Origin: WHTX01 sp038255145
Lineage (GTDB): Bacteria; Actinomycetota; Acidimicrobiia; Acidimicrobiales; CAIXPF01
Reading direction: 5' to 3'
DNA: 64,000 nt
NCBI GenBank assembly: GCA_038255145.1
Contig: JBBSLP010000006.1
Coordinates: forward strand, 60,733 to 124,732
The number at the start of each line of letters is the position of its first letter. Position 1 is the first letter of the stretch. The notes beneath the pieces are model-generated. The model was not told where the DNA came from and did not search any database. It saw only the letters and a list, made by a program, of their open reading frames with translations. The position numbers and the translations under genes are program-made. This document shows positions 36,138 to 44,244 of the stretch, one piece after another.

Positions 36138-37688
36138 TCAGAGCGGCATGTTCCCGTGCTTGCGCTGCGGGAGCTCCTCGCGCTTGGACGCCAGGAGCTC
36201 GAAGCCGGCCACCACCTTGCGGCGGGTCTCGGCCGGGTCGATGACGTCGTCGACGTAACCCCGCTCGGCGGCGATGTAGGGGTTGGCGAAGCGCTCGGTG
36301 TAGTCGGCCACCAGCTCGGCCTTCTTGGCCACGGGGTCGGCCGACTCGTTGATCTCGCGCCGGTTGATGATCTCGACCGCACCCTGGGGGCCCATGACGG
36401 CGAGCTCGGCCGAGGGCCAGGCGAAGCACAGGTCCGAGCCGATGGACTTGGAGTCCATGACCACGTAGGCGCCGCCGTAGGCCTTGCGCACGACGACCTG
36501 GATGCGGGGCACGGTGGCCTCGCAGTAGGCGTAGAGCAGCTTGGCGCCGTGACGGATGATGCCGCCGTACTCCTGGTCGACGCCGGGCAGGAAGCCGGGC
36601 ACGTCCACGAAGGTCAGGAGCGGGATGTTGAACGAGTCGCAGGTGCGCACGAAGCGCGCCGCCTTCTCGGACGAGTCGATGTCGAGCACGCCGGCCAGCA
36701 TCAGGGGCTGGTTGCCGACCACGCCGACCGGCTTGCCGTTGATGCGGGCGAAGCCGCACACGATGTTGCGGGCCCACGAAGGGAAGTACTCGAAGAAGTC
36801 ACCGTCATCGACGACCGACGTGATGACCTTCTTCATGTCGTAGGACTGGTTCGAGGTGGCGGGGATGACGTCGAGCAGCTCGGGGCAGAGGCGCAGGGGG
36901 TCGTCCTCGACCTCGACAGCGGGGGCCTCGTCGAGGTTGTTCGAGGGCAGGAAGCCCAGCAGGTACTTCACGTCGTCGAGGCAGGACTTCTCGTCCTCGC
37001 TGACGAAGGTGGCCACGCCGGACTTGGTGGAGTGCGAGCCGGCCCCGCCCAGCTCCTCGAGGGTGACGTCCTCACCGGTCACGCTCTTCACCACGTCGGG
37101 ACCGGTGATGAACATGTGCGAGGTGTGGCGCACCATGAAGATGAAGTCGGTCATGGCCGGCGAGTAGACGGCGCCGCCGGCGCAGGGGCCGAGAACAACG
37201 GAGATCTGGGGGATGACACCCGAGGACAGCACGTTGCGGTGGAAGATGCCGCCGTAGCTGTCGAGGGAGACGACACCTTCCTGGATGCGGGCACCGGCGC
37301 CGTCGTTGAGCCCGATCATGGGCACGCCGATCTTCAGCGCCAGGTCCATGACCTTCTGGATCTTCTCGGCGAAGACCTCGCCCAGGGCGCCACCGAAGAC
37401 GGTGAAGTCCTGGGAGAAGACGCAGACCCGGCGACCGTCGATGGTGCCGAAGCCGGTGATGACGCCATCGGTGTAGGGCCGGTCGGTGGACCCCTCGGCC
37501 CGGCTGCGGGCCAGCATGTCGAGCTCGTGGAAGGAGCCCTCGTCGAGGAGGTACTCGATGCGCTCGCGGGCGAGCAGCTTGCCCTTCTCGTGCTGGCGGA
37601 GCACGGCCCGCTCGGGACCGGCGTGGATGGCCTCGTCCTTGCGTTGCTGCAGGTCGGCGAGACGGTCGCTGAGGTGGTGCTCGGCCAT
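36138..37688 (-). CDS. pccB: Acyl-CoA (propionyl-CoA) carboxylase beta subunit
   Basis: A 516-residue carboxyltransferase that moves CO2 from biotin to propionyl-CoA and probably related acyl-CoAs. Typical segments are VFSQDFTVFGGALGEVF, GVPMIGLNDGAGARIQEG, the oxyanion-hole GPCAGGAVYSPAMTDF (16 residues) and FVDVPGFLPG. Length is normal. The biotinylated alpha subunit is not in this window. The ATG follows TAGCCT (37704-37699) by 10 nt. It heads the run pccB-accE-thioesterase-CoA transferase. Methylmalonyl-CoA from this step links to the epimerase at 42.3 kb. Confidence 0.93.
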   Translation of the reverse strand: MAEHHLSDRLADLQQRKDEAIHAGPERAVLRQHEKGKLLARERIEYLLDEGSFHELDMLARSRAEGSTDRPYTDGVITGFGTIDGRRVCVFSQDFTVFGGALGEVFAEKIQKVMDLALKIGVPMIGLNDGAGARIQEGVVSLDSYGGIFHRNVLSSGVIPQISVVLGPCAGGAVYSPAMTDFIFMVRHTSHMFITGPDVVKSVTGEDVTLEELGGAGSHSTKSGVATFVSEDEKSCLDDVKYLLGFLPSNNLDEAPAVEVEDDPLRLCPELLDVIPATSNQSYDMKKVITSVVDDGDFFEYFPSWARNIVCGFARINGKPVGVVGNQPLMLAGVLDIDSSEKAARFVRTCDSFNIPLLTFVDVPGFLPGVDQEYGGIIRHGAKLLYAYCEATVPRIQVVVRKAYGGAYVVMDSKSIGSDLCFAWPSAELAVMGPQGAVEIINRREINESADPVAKKAELVADYTERFANPYIAAERGYVDDVIDPAETRRKVVAGFELLASKREELPQRKHGNMPL

Positions 37689-37772
37689 AGTGGGCGACAG
37701 GCTACCGAGGGGCGGGCCCGCCCTCCCAATGCGCGTGCCCGGGGTGACCCCGACCCCTACGCTGCGGCGCCC

Positions 37773-38336
37773 ATGAACGAGTTCGATGCGGTGTGCGTGT
37801 TCTGCGGTTCCAAGGTCGGTGGGGACCCCCGCTACGAGCACGCCGCCGTGGCCCTGGGGCGCGAGCTGGCCCGTCGAGGCACCGGTCTCGTCTACGGCGG
37901 CGGGGCCGTGGGACTGATGGGTGTCCTGGCCGACACGGTCATGGCCGCCGGTGGTGCGGTCAGCGGTGTCATCCCCGTGAACCTGTTCAGCCGGGAGGTG
38001 GCCCACACCGCGCTGACCACGTTGCACGAGGTGGGCTCGATGCACGAACGCAAGGCCAGGATGTACGAGCTGTCCGACGCCTTCATCGCCCTGCCCGGGG
38101 GGTTGGGGACGTTGGAGGAGCTGGCCGAGACCCTGACCTGGGTGCAGATCGGCCTGCACGCCAAGCCCATCGGCATCCTCGACGTGGGCGGCTTCTACGA
38201 CCAGCTGTGGGGCTTCCTGCAGCACACCGTGGACGCCGGTTTCACCAAGGCCCACAGCCTCGACATGGTCGTCGTCGACCCCGACCCGGCGTCACTGCTG
38301 GATCGTCTGGCCGCAGCGGCCTCCGCCGCCGCCTAG
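37773..38336 (+). CDS. LOG family protein (TIGR00730 type)
   Basis: A 187-residue LOG-type protein. The two family motifs are present: the GGGAVGLMG loop and PGGLGTLEELAE near residue 105. Family members include cytokinin riboside 5'-monophosphate phosphoribohydrolases, and bacterial homologues hydrolyse nucleoside monophosphates. The older label of lysine decarboxylase should not be used. The ATG follows TACGCT (37758-37763) by 9 nt. It is divergent from pccB and not obviously tied to neighbours. Confidence 0.9.
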   Translation: MNEFDAVCVFCGSKVGGDPRYEHAAVALGRELARRGTGLVYGGGAVGLMGVLADTVMAAGGAVSGVIPVNLFSREVAHTALTTLHEVGSMHERKARMYELSDAFIALPGGLGTLEELAETLTWVQIGLHAKPIGILDVGGFYDQLWGFLQHTVDAGFTKAHSLDMVVVDPDPASLLDRLAAAASAAA

Positions 38337-38440
38337 TCGGCGAGCACGACCAGGCCCGGCCGCGGCGAGACATCGACCCGGACCGAGAGGCCGCCGTTCG
38401 GTCGGCAGCGTCGGGCGAGGCCGCCTTAGGCTCGACGGCG

Positions 38441-39532
38441 ATGCCGTTGCCCGTCGCTCCGCCCCTCCGGCCCATGCTGGCCAAGCCTGTCGCCGGGTTC
38501 GAAGCTCTGCCCGCCGGCGAGCTGCTGTTCGAGCCCAAGTGGGACGGGTTCCGCTGCATCATCTTCCGCGACGGGGACGAGGTCATCCTCGGCAGCCGCA
38601 ACGACCGGCCCCTGACCCGCTACTTCCCCGAGGCCGTCGAGTACGCCCTACGTGAGCTGCCCGAACGCTGCGTGGTCGACGGTGAGCTCGTCGTCACCGC
38701 CACCGACGACAGCGGCCGCGTCCACCTCGACTTCGACGCCCTGCAGCAGCGCATCCACCCCGCGGCCAGCCGCATCAAGATGCTGGCCGAGCAGCTCCCC
38801 TCCAGCTACATGGCCTTCGACCTGTTGGCCCTGGGCGACCGCGACCTACGGGCCGAGCCCCTCCACGAGCGCCGTCGGCTGCTGGAAGAGGCGCTGGCCG
38901 GCGTCGAGGCTCCCGTGTACCTGACCGCGGTCACCGCCGATCGCACCGTGGCCGGGGACTGGTTCAAGCGTTTCGAAGGCGCCGGGCTCGACGGCATCAT
39001 CGCCAAGCCCACCGGGGACCCCTACGTCGAGGACAAGCGGGTCCAGTTCAAGCTGAAGCACAAGCGCACGGCCGACGCCGTCGTCGCCGGCTACCGCACC
39101 CACAAGGACGGCAAGGGCGTCGGTTCCCTGCTCCTGGGCCTGTACGACGACACCGGTCGCCTGCAGCACGTGGGCGTGGCGGCGAGCTTCTCCATCAAGG
39201 ACCGCGCCGCCCTCGTCGACCGCCTGGCTCCCTACGAGACCGACGCCCTGGTCGACCACCCCTGGGGCCAGTGGGCCGACCAGGCCGCCCACGAATCGGG
39301 GCGCATGCCCGGCGGCCTGTCGCGTTGGAGCAACGGCAAGGACCTGTCCTGGGTCCCCCTACGGCCCGAGCTGGTGGTCGAGGTGTCGTACTCAGCCATG
39401 TTGTCCGGCCGCTTCCGGGCCACCACCAAGCTGCAGCGCTGGCGGGACGACCGCGATCCCCGCTCGTGCGGCTTCGACCAGCTCGAAGAGCCCACCCCCC
39501 TGGCCCTCGACGAGGTCCTGTCCCCTCGCTGA
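38441..39532 (+). CDS. ATP-dependent DNA ligase (LigC-like)
   Basis: A 363-residue ATP-dependent ligase. The adenylated lysine is Lys33 in EPKWDGFR (motif I). Later motifs are VVDGELVV (III), GLDGIIAKP (IV) and the KLKHKRTADAVVAG stretch (V), followed by an OB domain ending near residue 350. The size and lack of a primase or nuclease domain match mycobacterial LigC, a repair ligase, not LigD. The ATG follows TAGGCT (38427-38432) by 8 nt. Next to it, convergent, is a stand-alone 5'-3' exonuclease, which suggests a repair pairing. Confidence 0.92.
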   Translation: MPLPVAPPLRPMLAKPVAGFEALPAGELLFEPKWDGFRCIIFRDGDEVILGSRNDRPLTRYFPEAVEYALRELPERCVVDGELVVTATDDSGRVHLDFDALQQRIHPAASRIKMLAEQLPSSYMAFDLLALGDRDLRAEPLHERRRLLEEALAGVEAPVYLTAVTADRTVAGDWFKRFEGAGLDGIIAKPTGDPYVEDKRVQFKLKHKRTADAVVAGYRTHKDGKGVGSLLLGLYDDTGRLQHVGVAASFSIKDRAALVDRLAPYETDALVDHPWGQWADQAAHESGRMPGGLSRWSNGKDLSWVPLRPELVVEVSYSAMLSGRFRATTKLQRWRDDRDPRSCGFDQLEEPTPLALDEVLSPR

Positions 39533-39547
39533 GGGGAGCCGACGGAG

Positions 39548-40438
39548 CTAGAGGTCCCGGCCCTGCACCTGGCGGGCCACCCGGGGCACCAGGCGATCGG
39601 CCTGCAACTCGGAGGTCAGGGCCACGAAGTCGTCGGACGGACCCGCCCACTCCCAGTCGTCGACCACCCCCACCTCGGGGCCGTCGACGTCGAGGGTGGC
39701 CAGGCGGCGGTAGAGCAGGGCCTCACCCATGCGCTCGCGCAGGGTCAGGGCCAGGGCGGCCGGGCCCCGCACGCCGGGCACCTCCCACTGCTCGTGGGAG
39801 GCGGGGATGAGGTCGAGCTTGCCGTAGCGGCCCAGCACCAGGCTGGTCGACTTGGCCCCGAAGCCGGGCAGGCCGGGGAAGCCGTCGGCGCTGTCGCCCA
39901 CCAGGGCCAGGTAGTCGGGGATCGACGTGGGCCCGATGCCGTAGCGCTCCCGCACGGCGGCCTCGTTGGCCGTGGTCTGCTTGCGTCGGTCGACCTGGAC
40001 GACACGGTCGCCGCGCACGCACTGGGCCAGGTCCTTGTCCGGGGTCATGATCTGCACCTGGGTGACCCGGGGATCGGCGTCGGCCACCGCGGCCGCCGCG
40101 GCCAGGGCGTCGTCGGCCTCGTAGGTCACCTCGGGCCACACGGCCATGCCCAGTGCAGCGATGGCCCGCTCGACCAGGGGGAACTGGGCCTTGAGGGTGG
40201 GATCGACGCCGGACCCGTCCTTGTAGCCGGGAAAGACGTCGTTGCGCCACGACTCGATGACGTGGTCGAAGGCCACGCCCACGTGGGTGGCGCCGTCCTC
40301 GAGCAGCTGCACCATGGAGTGGAGCACGCCGCGGGCCGCGGCCATCTCGAAGCCGTCATCCGTCTGCCGGGGTGGGGCCCCGAAGAAGTGCCGGAAGAGC
40401 TCGTACGTCCCGTCGACCAGGTGAACCGTCAGTGCCAT
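39548..40438 (-). CDS. Stand-alone 5'-3' exonuclease (PolA N-domain / ExoIX type)
   Basis: A 296-residue flap-endonuclease-family protein. HLVDGTYELFRHFF provides the first metal aspartate; YEADDALAAAA and the TPDKDLAQCV segment supply the acidic cluster; a helix-hairpin-helix follows (GLPGFGAKSTSLVLG). There is no polymerase domain. It would remove RNA primers or flaps. ATG 40438 was chosen over an in-frame ATG three codons upstream. It is convergent with the LigC-type ligase, 15 bp apart. Confidence 0.9.
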   Translation of the reverse strand: MALTVHLVDGTYELFRHFFGAPPRQTDDGFEMAAARGVLHSMVQLLEDGATHVGVAFDHVIESWRNDVFPGYKDGSGVDPTLKAQFPLVERAIAALGMAVWPEVTYEADDALAAAAAVADADPRVTQVQIMTPDKDLAQCVRGDRVVQVDRRKQTTANEAAVRERYGIGPTSIPDYLALVGDSADGFPGLPGFGAKSTSLVLGRYGKLDLIPASHEQWEVPGVRGPAALALTLRERMGEALLYRRLATLDVDGPEVGVVDDWEWAGPSDDFVALTSELQADRLVPRVARQVQGRDL

Positions 40439-40519
40439 CCCCTGCATCGTCGCACGACCACCGTCCCCGACGACGGCCCGGCTGGCGCCGATGGCTGGGC
40501 GGCCGTTCGTGAACCGGCC

Positions 40520-41095
40520 TCAGGCGCCGAAGGCGCCTTCGGGCCAGCCGGGGACGCCGGTGTCGAGCTGGACGCCGGCCGAGTTCAAGAAGCCCGACAC
40601 CATCCGGTAGAAGCCGGCCACCACCACCAGCTCGACGAGGGCCGATTCCGTCCACCGGGTGGCCAGCCGGGCCCACGTGTCGTCCGAGACGCAGTCATCG
40701 GCGCACAGCTCGTCGGCCAGCAGCAGCAGATCACGGTCCTCGTCGCACCAGCTGCCCTGGTCGAGGGGCAGGGTCAGGGCGAGGATCTCGTCCTCGGTGA
40801 TGCCCGAGTCGAGGCCGATGACCGTGTGCTGGCCGAACTCGTAGACCGATTCGGCGTTGGCCCCCACCCGCAGGATGACCAGCTCACGCTCGCGCACGGG
40901 CAGCTCCCCCCGGAACAGCAGGGTGCCGCCCATCTGGGAGAAGCGCTTGAGCACCCGGGTGTTGTGGGCCAGGGTGGCCGAGATGTTGAGGGTGCCGGTA
41001 TCGCCGCTGCCGAACATCAGCTCCTGCTGGAGCACGGACGGTGTCGTGACCGGGACGATGCGCGGGCTGGTGGGGCGCTGCTTCCGTGCGGGCAT
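40520..41095 (-). CDS. Carboxymuconolactone decarboxylase (AhpD-like) family protein
   Basis: A 191-residue CMD-fold protein. The core helix reads RERELVILRVGANAESVYEFGQH (quoted as RERELVILRVGAN and YEFGQH), with the family His and Glu but without the CxxC of AhpD peroxidase partners. A redox role like AhpD is therefore unlikely. Many such proteins have unknown lactone or aromatic substrates. The ATG follows TATGGT (41109-41104) by 8 nt. It is divergent from the SDR gene. Confidence 0.85.
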   Translation of the reverse strand: MPARKQRPTSPRIVPVTTPSVLQQELMFGSGDTGTLNISATLAHNTRVLKRFSQMGGTLLFRGELPVRERELVILRVGANAESVYEFGQHTVIGLDSGITEDEILALTLPLDQGSWCDEDRDLLLLADELCADDCVSDDTWARLATRWTESALVELVVVAGFYRMVSGFLNSAGVQLDTGVPGWPEGAFGA

Positions 41096-41164
41096 GGCGG
41101 GGGACCATAGCGCCGGACACCCTGGTCGTGACCTAGGTTCCGACGCGGACCGGGGGTGGGGCAC

Positions 41165-42286
41165 ATGACGACAGGGCCAGGAACGCGACGACGCAAGGTG
41201 CTGGTGGCCGGCGCGTCGGGCGTGGTCGGCTTCGCCGCCGTGCGCCACTTCGCCCAGCAGCCCGACTGGGACGTCGTCGGCCTGTCCCGTCGCCCCCCAC
41301 CTCACCTGGGCGCCGGCGCCGAGCTGCTCAGCGTGGACCTGACCGACCCCGCCTCGGTCCGGGCCGCGGCCCCCGCCCTCGGCGACGTCACCCACCTCGT
41401 CTACGCCGCCCTCTTCGAGAAGCCGGGCCTGTTCGCCGGCTGGCGCGAGCGCGACCAGATGGAGACCAACCTGGCCATGTTGGCCAACCTCACCGCCGTC
41501 CTCGCCGAGGCCGCCCCCCGCCTCGCGCACGTGTCGGTGCTGCAGGGCACCAAGGCCTACGGCGCCCACGTGGCCCCCATGGCCCTGCCCGGCCTCGAGC
41601 GTCGACCCCGCCACGAGCACGAGAACTTCTACTGGCTGCAGGAAGACCACCTCCGGGGCCTGCAGGCCGCCGGGGCCACCTGGGGGCTGACCGTCCTGCG
41701 TCCTCAGGTCATCTTCGGCGAGGCCATGGGCTCGAACATGAACGCCATCCCCGCCCTGGGCGCCTACGCCGCCGTGCAGCGCCTGGCGGGCAAGCCCCTG
41801 TCGTTCCCCGGCGGCGTGCCCACCGTGTCCGAGGCCGTCGACGCCGACCTGCTGGCCCGGGCTCTGGAGTGGGCGGCCACCACCCCGGCCTGTGCCGGGC
41901 AGACGTTCAACATCACCAACGGCGACGTCTTCCGCATGACCGAGCTGTGGCCGGCCATCGCCGACGCCTTGGGCATGGAGGTGGGCGAGCCCCAACCGTG
42001 CTCGCTGGCCGAGGACATGCCCGCCCGCGAAGCCGAATGGGCCGAGGTCGTGCGCCGCTTCGACCTGGTGGCCCCGCCCGCCCTGGATGCCTTCGTGGGC
42101 CAGTCGTTCCTCTACGCCGACATGGTGCTGGGCCGGGGACGCGACCGGGCCCACCAGCCGTCGCTGGTGAGCACGATCAAGGCCCGAAAGTACGGCTTCG
42201 CCGACTGCGAGGACACCGAGGTCATGTTCCGCCGCATCATCGCCCGGCTCCAGGACCAGCGCCTGCTCCCGCCCCGCCACTGGTGA
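41165..42286 (+). CDS. Extended SDR-family NAD(P)-binding protein (PRISE-like)
   Basis: A 373-residue extended short-chain dehydrogenase. The dinucleotide loop is VAGASGVVGFAAV, and the segment HENFYWLQEDHL matches the NFYxxxED signature of progesterone-5-beta-reductase/iridoid-synthase-like (PRISE) proteins, where that Tyr is catalytic. Enone reduction is the family reaction. It probably has a short leader: TAGGTT (41132-41137) lies about 27 nt upstream, with a GGGGGTGGGG ribosome site before the ATG. Confidence 0.85.
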   Translation: MTTGPGTRRRKVLVAGASGVVGFAAVRHFAQQPDWDVVGLSRRPPPHLGAGAELLSVDLTDPASVRAAAPALGDVTHLVYAALFEKPGLFAGWRERDQMETNLAMLANLTAVLAEAAPRLAHVSVLQGTKAYGAHVAPMALPGLERRPRHEHENFYWLQEDHLRGLQAAGATWGLTVLRPQVIFGEAMGSNMNAIPALGAYAAVQRLAGKPLSFPGGVPTVSEAVDADLLARALEWAATTPACAGQTFNITNGDVFRMTELWPAIADALGMEVGEPQPCSLAEDMPAREAEWAEVVRRFDLVAPPALDAFVGQSFLYADMVLGRGRDRAHQPSLVSTIKARKYGFADCEDTEVMFRRIIARLQDQRLLPPRHW

Positions 42287-42325
42287 GGCGGTTGGGAGGC
42301 CACCGGCGCCAACCCAGACGACAGC

Positions 42326-42742
42326 TCAGTGCGCTGTGGGGTTCTCCTGCACCAACTCGATGAGGGTGCCGAAGGAGCCCTTGGGGTGGATGAAGGCCAC
42401 GGTGGTGCCCCGGGAGCCGGGGCGGGGGGCGGCGTCGATGGCCTTGGCCCCCGCGGCGATCATGGCCTGCAACGCCACTGCGCAGTCATCGACCCGGTAG
42501 CCGACGTGGTGCAGGCCCTCGCCCCGCTTCTCGATGGCCTTGGCCACCGGGGAATCGGGCCGCGTCGGGGTCAGGAGCTGGACGTAGGACTCGGCCACCT
42601 TGAGCAGGGCCTCTTCGACGCCGTCGGACTCGACCACCTCGCGGTGGTCCACCGTGGCCCCGAAGGCCCGCTGGTAGTAGTCGATGGCCGCCTCGAGGTC
42701 GGTCACCGCGATGGCCACGTGGTCGATCTCGGTCAGCAGCAC
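42326..42742 (-). CDS. mce: Methylmalonyl-CoA / ethylmalonyl-CoA epimerase
   Basis: A 138-residue vicinal-oxygen-chelate protein. IDHVAIAV gives the first metal His, GLHHVGYRVDD the second, and LIELVQ the metal Glu near the C-terminus. It would interconvert the (R) and (S) forms of methylmalonyl-CoA or ethylmalonyl-CoA. GTG 42742 has a strong ribosome site GGAGGAG seven bases upstream. It follows ccr by 44 bp on the same strand, so the two are almost certainly one operon, which fits the ethylmalonyl-CoA pathway. Confidence 0.92.
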   Translation of the reverse strand: MLLTEIDHVAIAVTDLEAAIDYYQRAFGATVDHREVVESDGVEEALLKVAESYVQLLTPTRPDSPVAKAIEKRGEGLHHVGYRVDDCAVALQAMIAAGAKAIDAAPRPGSRGTTVAFIHPKGSFGTLIELVQENPTAH

Positions 42743-42786
42743 GGTGCGCTCCTCCACTCCACTTGGACGAACTCCACTTGCACGGG

Positions 42787-44121
42787 TCAGCCCCGCTCGA
42801 ACAGGCGGATGCGATCTTCGCCGATCCGGGCCCGCTTCTCGGGGTCGTCGATGCCCAGGTCCCGCTCGGGGGCCAGGCACAACACGGCCAGCTTGCCCTC
42901 GTGCATGTTGTGGTGCACCTGGTAGGCGGCCTCGCCGGCCTCGTCGAGGTCGAAGCAGCCCGACAGGATGGGCTGGATGGCGCCCCTGTCGATCAACCGG
43001 TTCATGTCCCACGCCTCCTGGTAGTTGGCGAAGTGCGAGGACACGATCCTCTTGAGCTTCATCCACAGGTGGCGGTTGTCGTACTCGATCATGTAGCCGG
43101 ACGTCGCCGCACAGGTCACGATGGTGCCGCCCCGGGCGCACACGAACACCGATGCCCCCATGGTGGAGCGGCCCGGGTGCTCGAAGACGATCTCGGGATC
43201 GACGCCCACCAGTGAGCGCACCTTCTTGCCCAGACGGCGCCACTCGCTCTCGTCCTGGGTGTGTTCGTCGCTCCAGAACCTGTAGCCCTCGGCCGCCCGG
43301 TCGATGGTGGCGGCGCAGCCCATCTTGTTGAGCAGTTCGGCCTTCTCGGGCGAGGACACCACGCCGATGGGGGTGCCGCCGCCGTTGAGCACGAGCTGGG
43401 TGGCGTAGCCACCGATGCCACCCGTCGCCCCCCAGATGAGGACGGTGTCGCCCTGCTTCATGCGGGCCGCGTGGCGGCCCACCAGCATGCGGTAGGAGGT
43501 GGAAGCGCACAGCCCACTGACCGCGGACTCCTCCCACGACAGGTGGCTGGGCTTGGGCATGAGCTGGTTGGCCTTGAGCACGGCCAGATCGGCCAGGCCG
43601 CCGAAGTTGGTCTCGAAGCCCCAGATGCGCTGGTTGGCGGCCAGCATCGAATCGTCGTGGGCCGAGGGGTCCTGGTCGTCGAGGTAGTTGCAGTGGGCCA
43701 CGACCTTGTCGCCCGGCTTCCAGTTGCGCACGGCCGAGCCCACGGCCAGCACCACACCCGAGGCGTCCGACCCCAGCACGTGGTGGTCGAGCTTGTGGCG
43801 GGCCGCCCACGTCGACTCCCGGGCCATGCGGTCGAGGAAGCCGAAGGTGGAGAGGGGCTCGAAGATGGTGCTCCACACCGTGTTGAAGTTGATGGACGAG
43901 GCCATGACGGCCAGGTACACCTCGTCGGGGGCGAGCTCGGGGGTGGCCACCTCGCCGATGTGCAGGGCCTTGCGGGGGTCCTTGTCCTTGGAGGCGATGC
44001 CCTCGAACATGGTCTCGTCCTCGCGCCGCAGGTAGGCGGCGCGGTAGGACTCGGGGATGGGGATGGCCGCCAGCTCTTCGCCGCTCGCGCCGCCCTGTAT
44101 GGCCTGGAGGATCGCCTGCAT
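42787..44121 (-). CDS. ccrA: Crotonyl-CoA carboxylase/reductase
   Basis: A 444-residue MDR-fold enzyme that reductively carboxylates crotonyl-CoA to ethylmalonyl-CoA with NADPH, the defining step of the ethylmalonyl-CoA pathway. Typical features are the N-terminal IPESYRAAYLRREDE, the VMASSINFNTVWS segment, HHVLGSDASGVV and the NADPH loop WGATGGIGGYATQ. Its length and sequence match Ccr rather than ordinary enoyl reductases. The ATG follows TACCCT (44135-44130) by 8 nt. It is divergent from the acetyl-CoA acetyltransferase gene and followed by the epimerase. Confidence 0.95.
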   Translation of the reverse strand: MQAILQAIQGGASGEELAAIPIPESYRAAYLRREDETMFEGIASKDKDPRKALHIGEVATPELAPDEVYLAVMASSINFNTVWSTIFEPLSTFGFLDRMARESTWAARHKLDHHVLGSDASGVVLAVGSAVRNWKPGDKVVAHCNYLDDQDPSAHDDSMLAANQRIWGFETNFGGLADLAVLKANQLMPKPSHLSWEESAVSGLCASTSYRMLVGRHAARMKQGDTVLIWGATGGIGGYATQLVLNGGGTPIGVVSSPEKAELLNKMGCAATIDRAAEGYRFWSDEHTQDESEWRRLGKKVRSLVGVDPEIVFEHPGRSTMGASVFVCARGGTIVTCAATSGYMIEYDNRHLWMKLKRIVSSHFANYQEAWDMNRLIDRGAIQPILSGCFDLDEAGEAAYQVHHNMHEGKLAVLCLAPERDLGIDDPEKRARIGEDRIRLFERG

Positions 44122-44129
44122 GATGCCGG

Positions 44130-44213
44130 AGGGTACCGGCCGATCCGGCTTCGCGGAAACTGAACTTACCCTCAGGTAGGTTTCCGACACGGCTGGTGGG
44201 CCCCCTCTATCCT
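44130..44213. promoter_or_regulatory. Shared ccr / thiolase control region with dyads
   Basis: For ccr, TACCCT lies at 44135-44130. For the thiolase, TATCCT lies at 44208-44213. Between them, CGGAAAC (44154-44160) and GTTTCCG (44180-44186) form a spaced inverted repeat whose arms fall at the predicted -35 positions of the two promoters. Nested inside is the near-palindrome ACTTACC-ctca-GGTAGGT (44164-44181). A regulator bound here could control both genes. Confidence 0.5.
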
Positions 44214-44244
44214 GGCCCCAGCACCCGACCTGGAGGTCGCCCAC

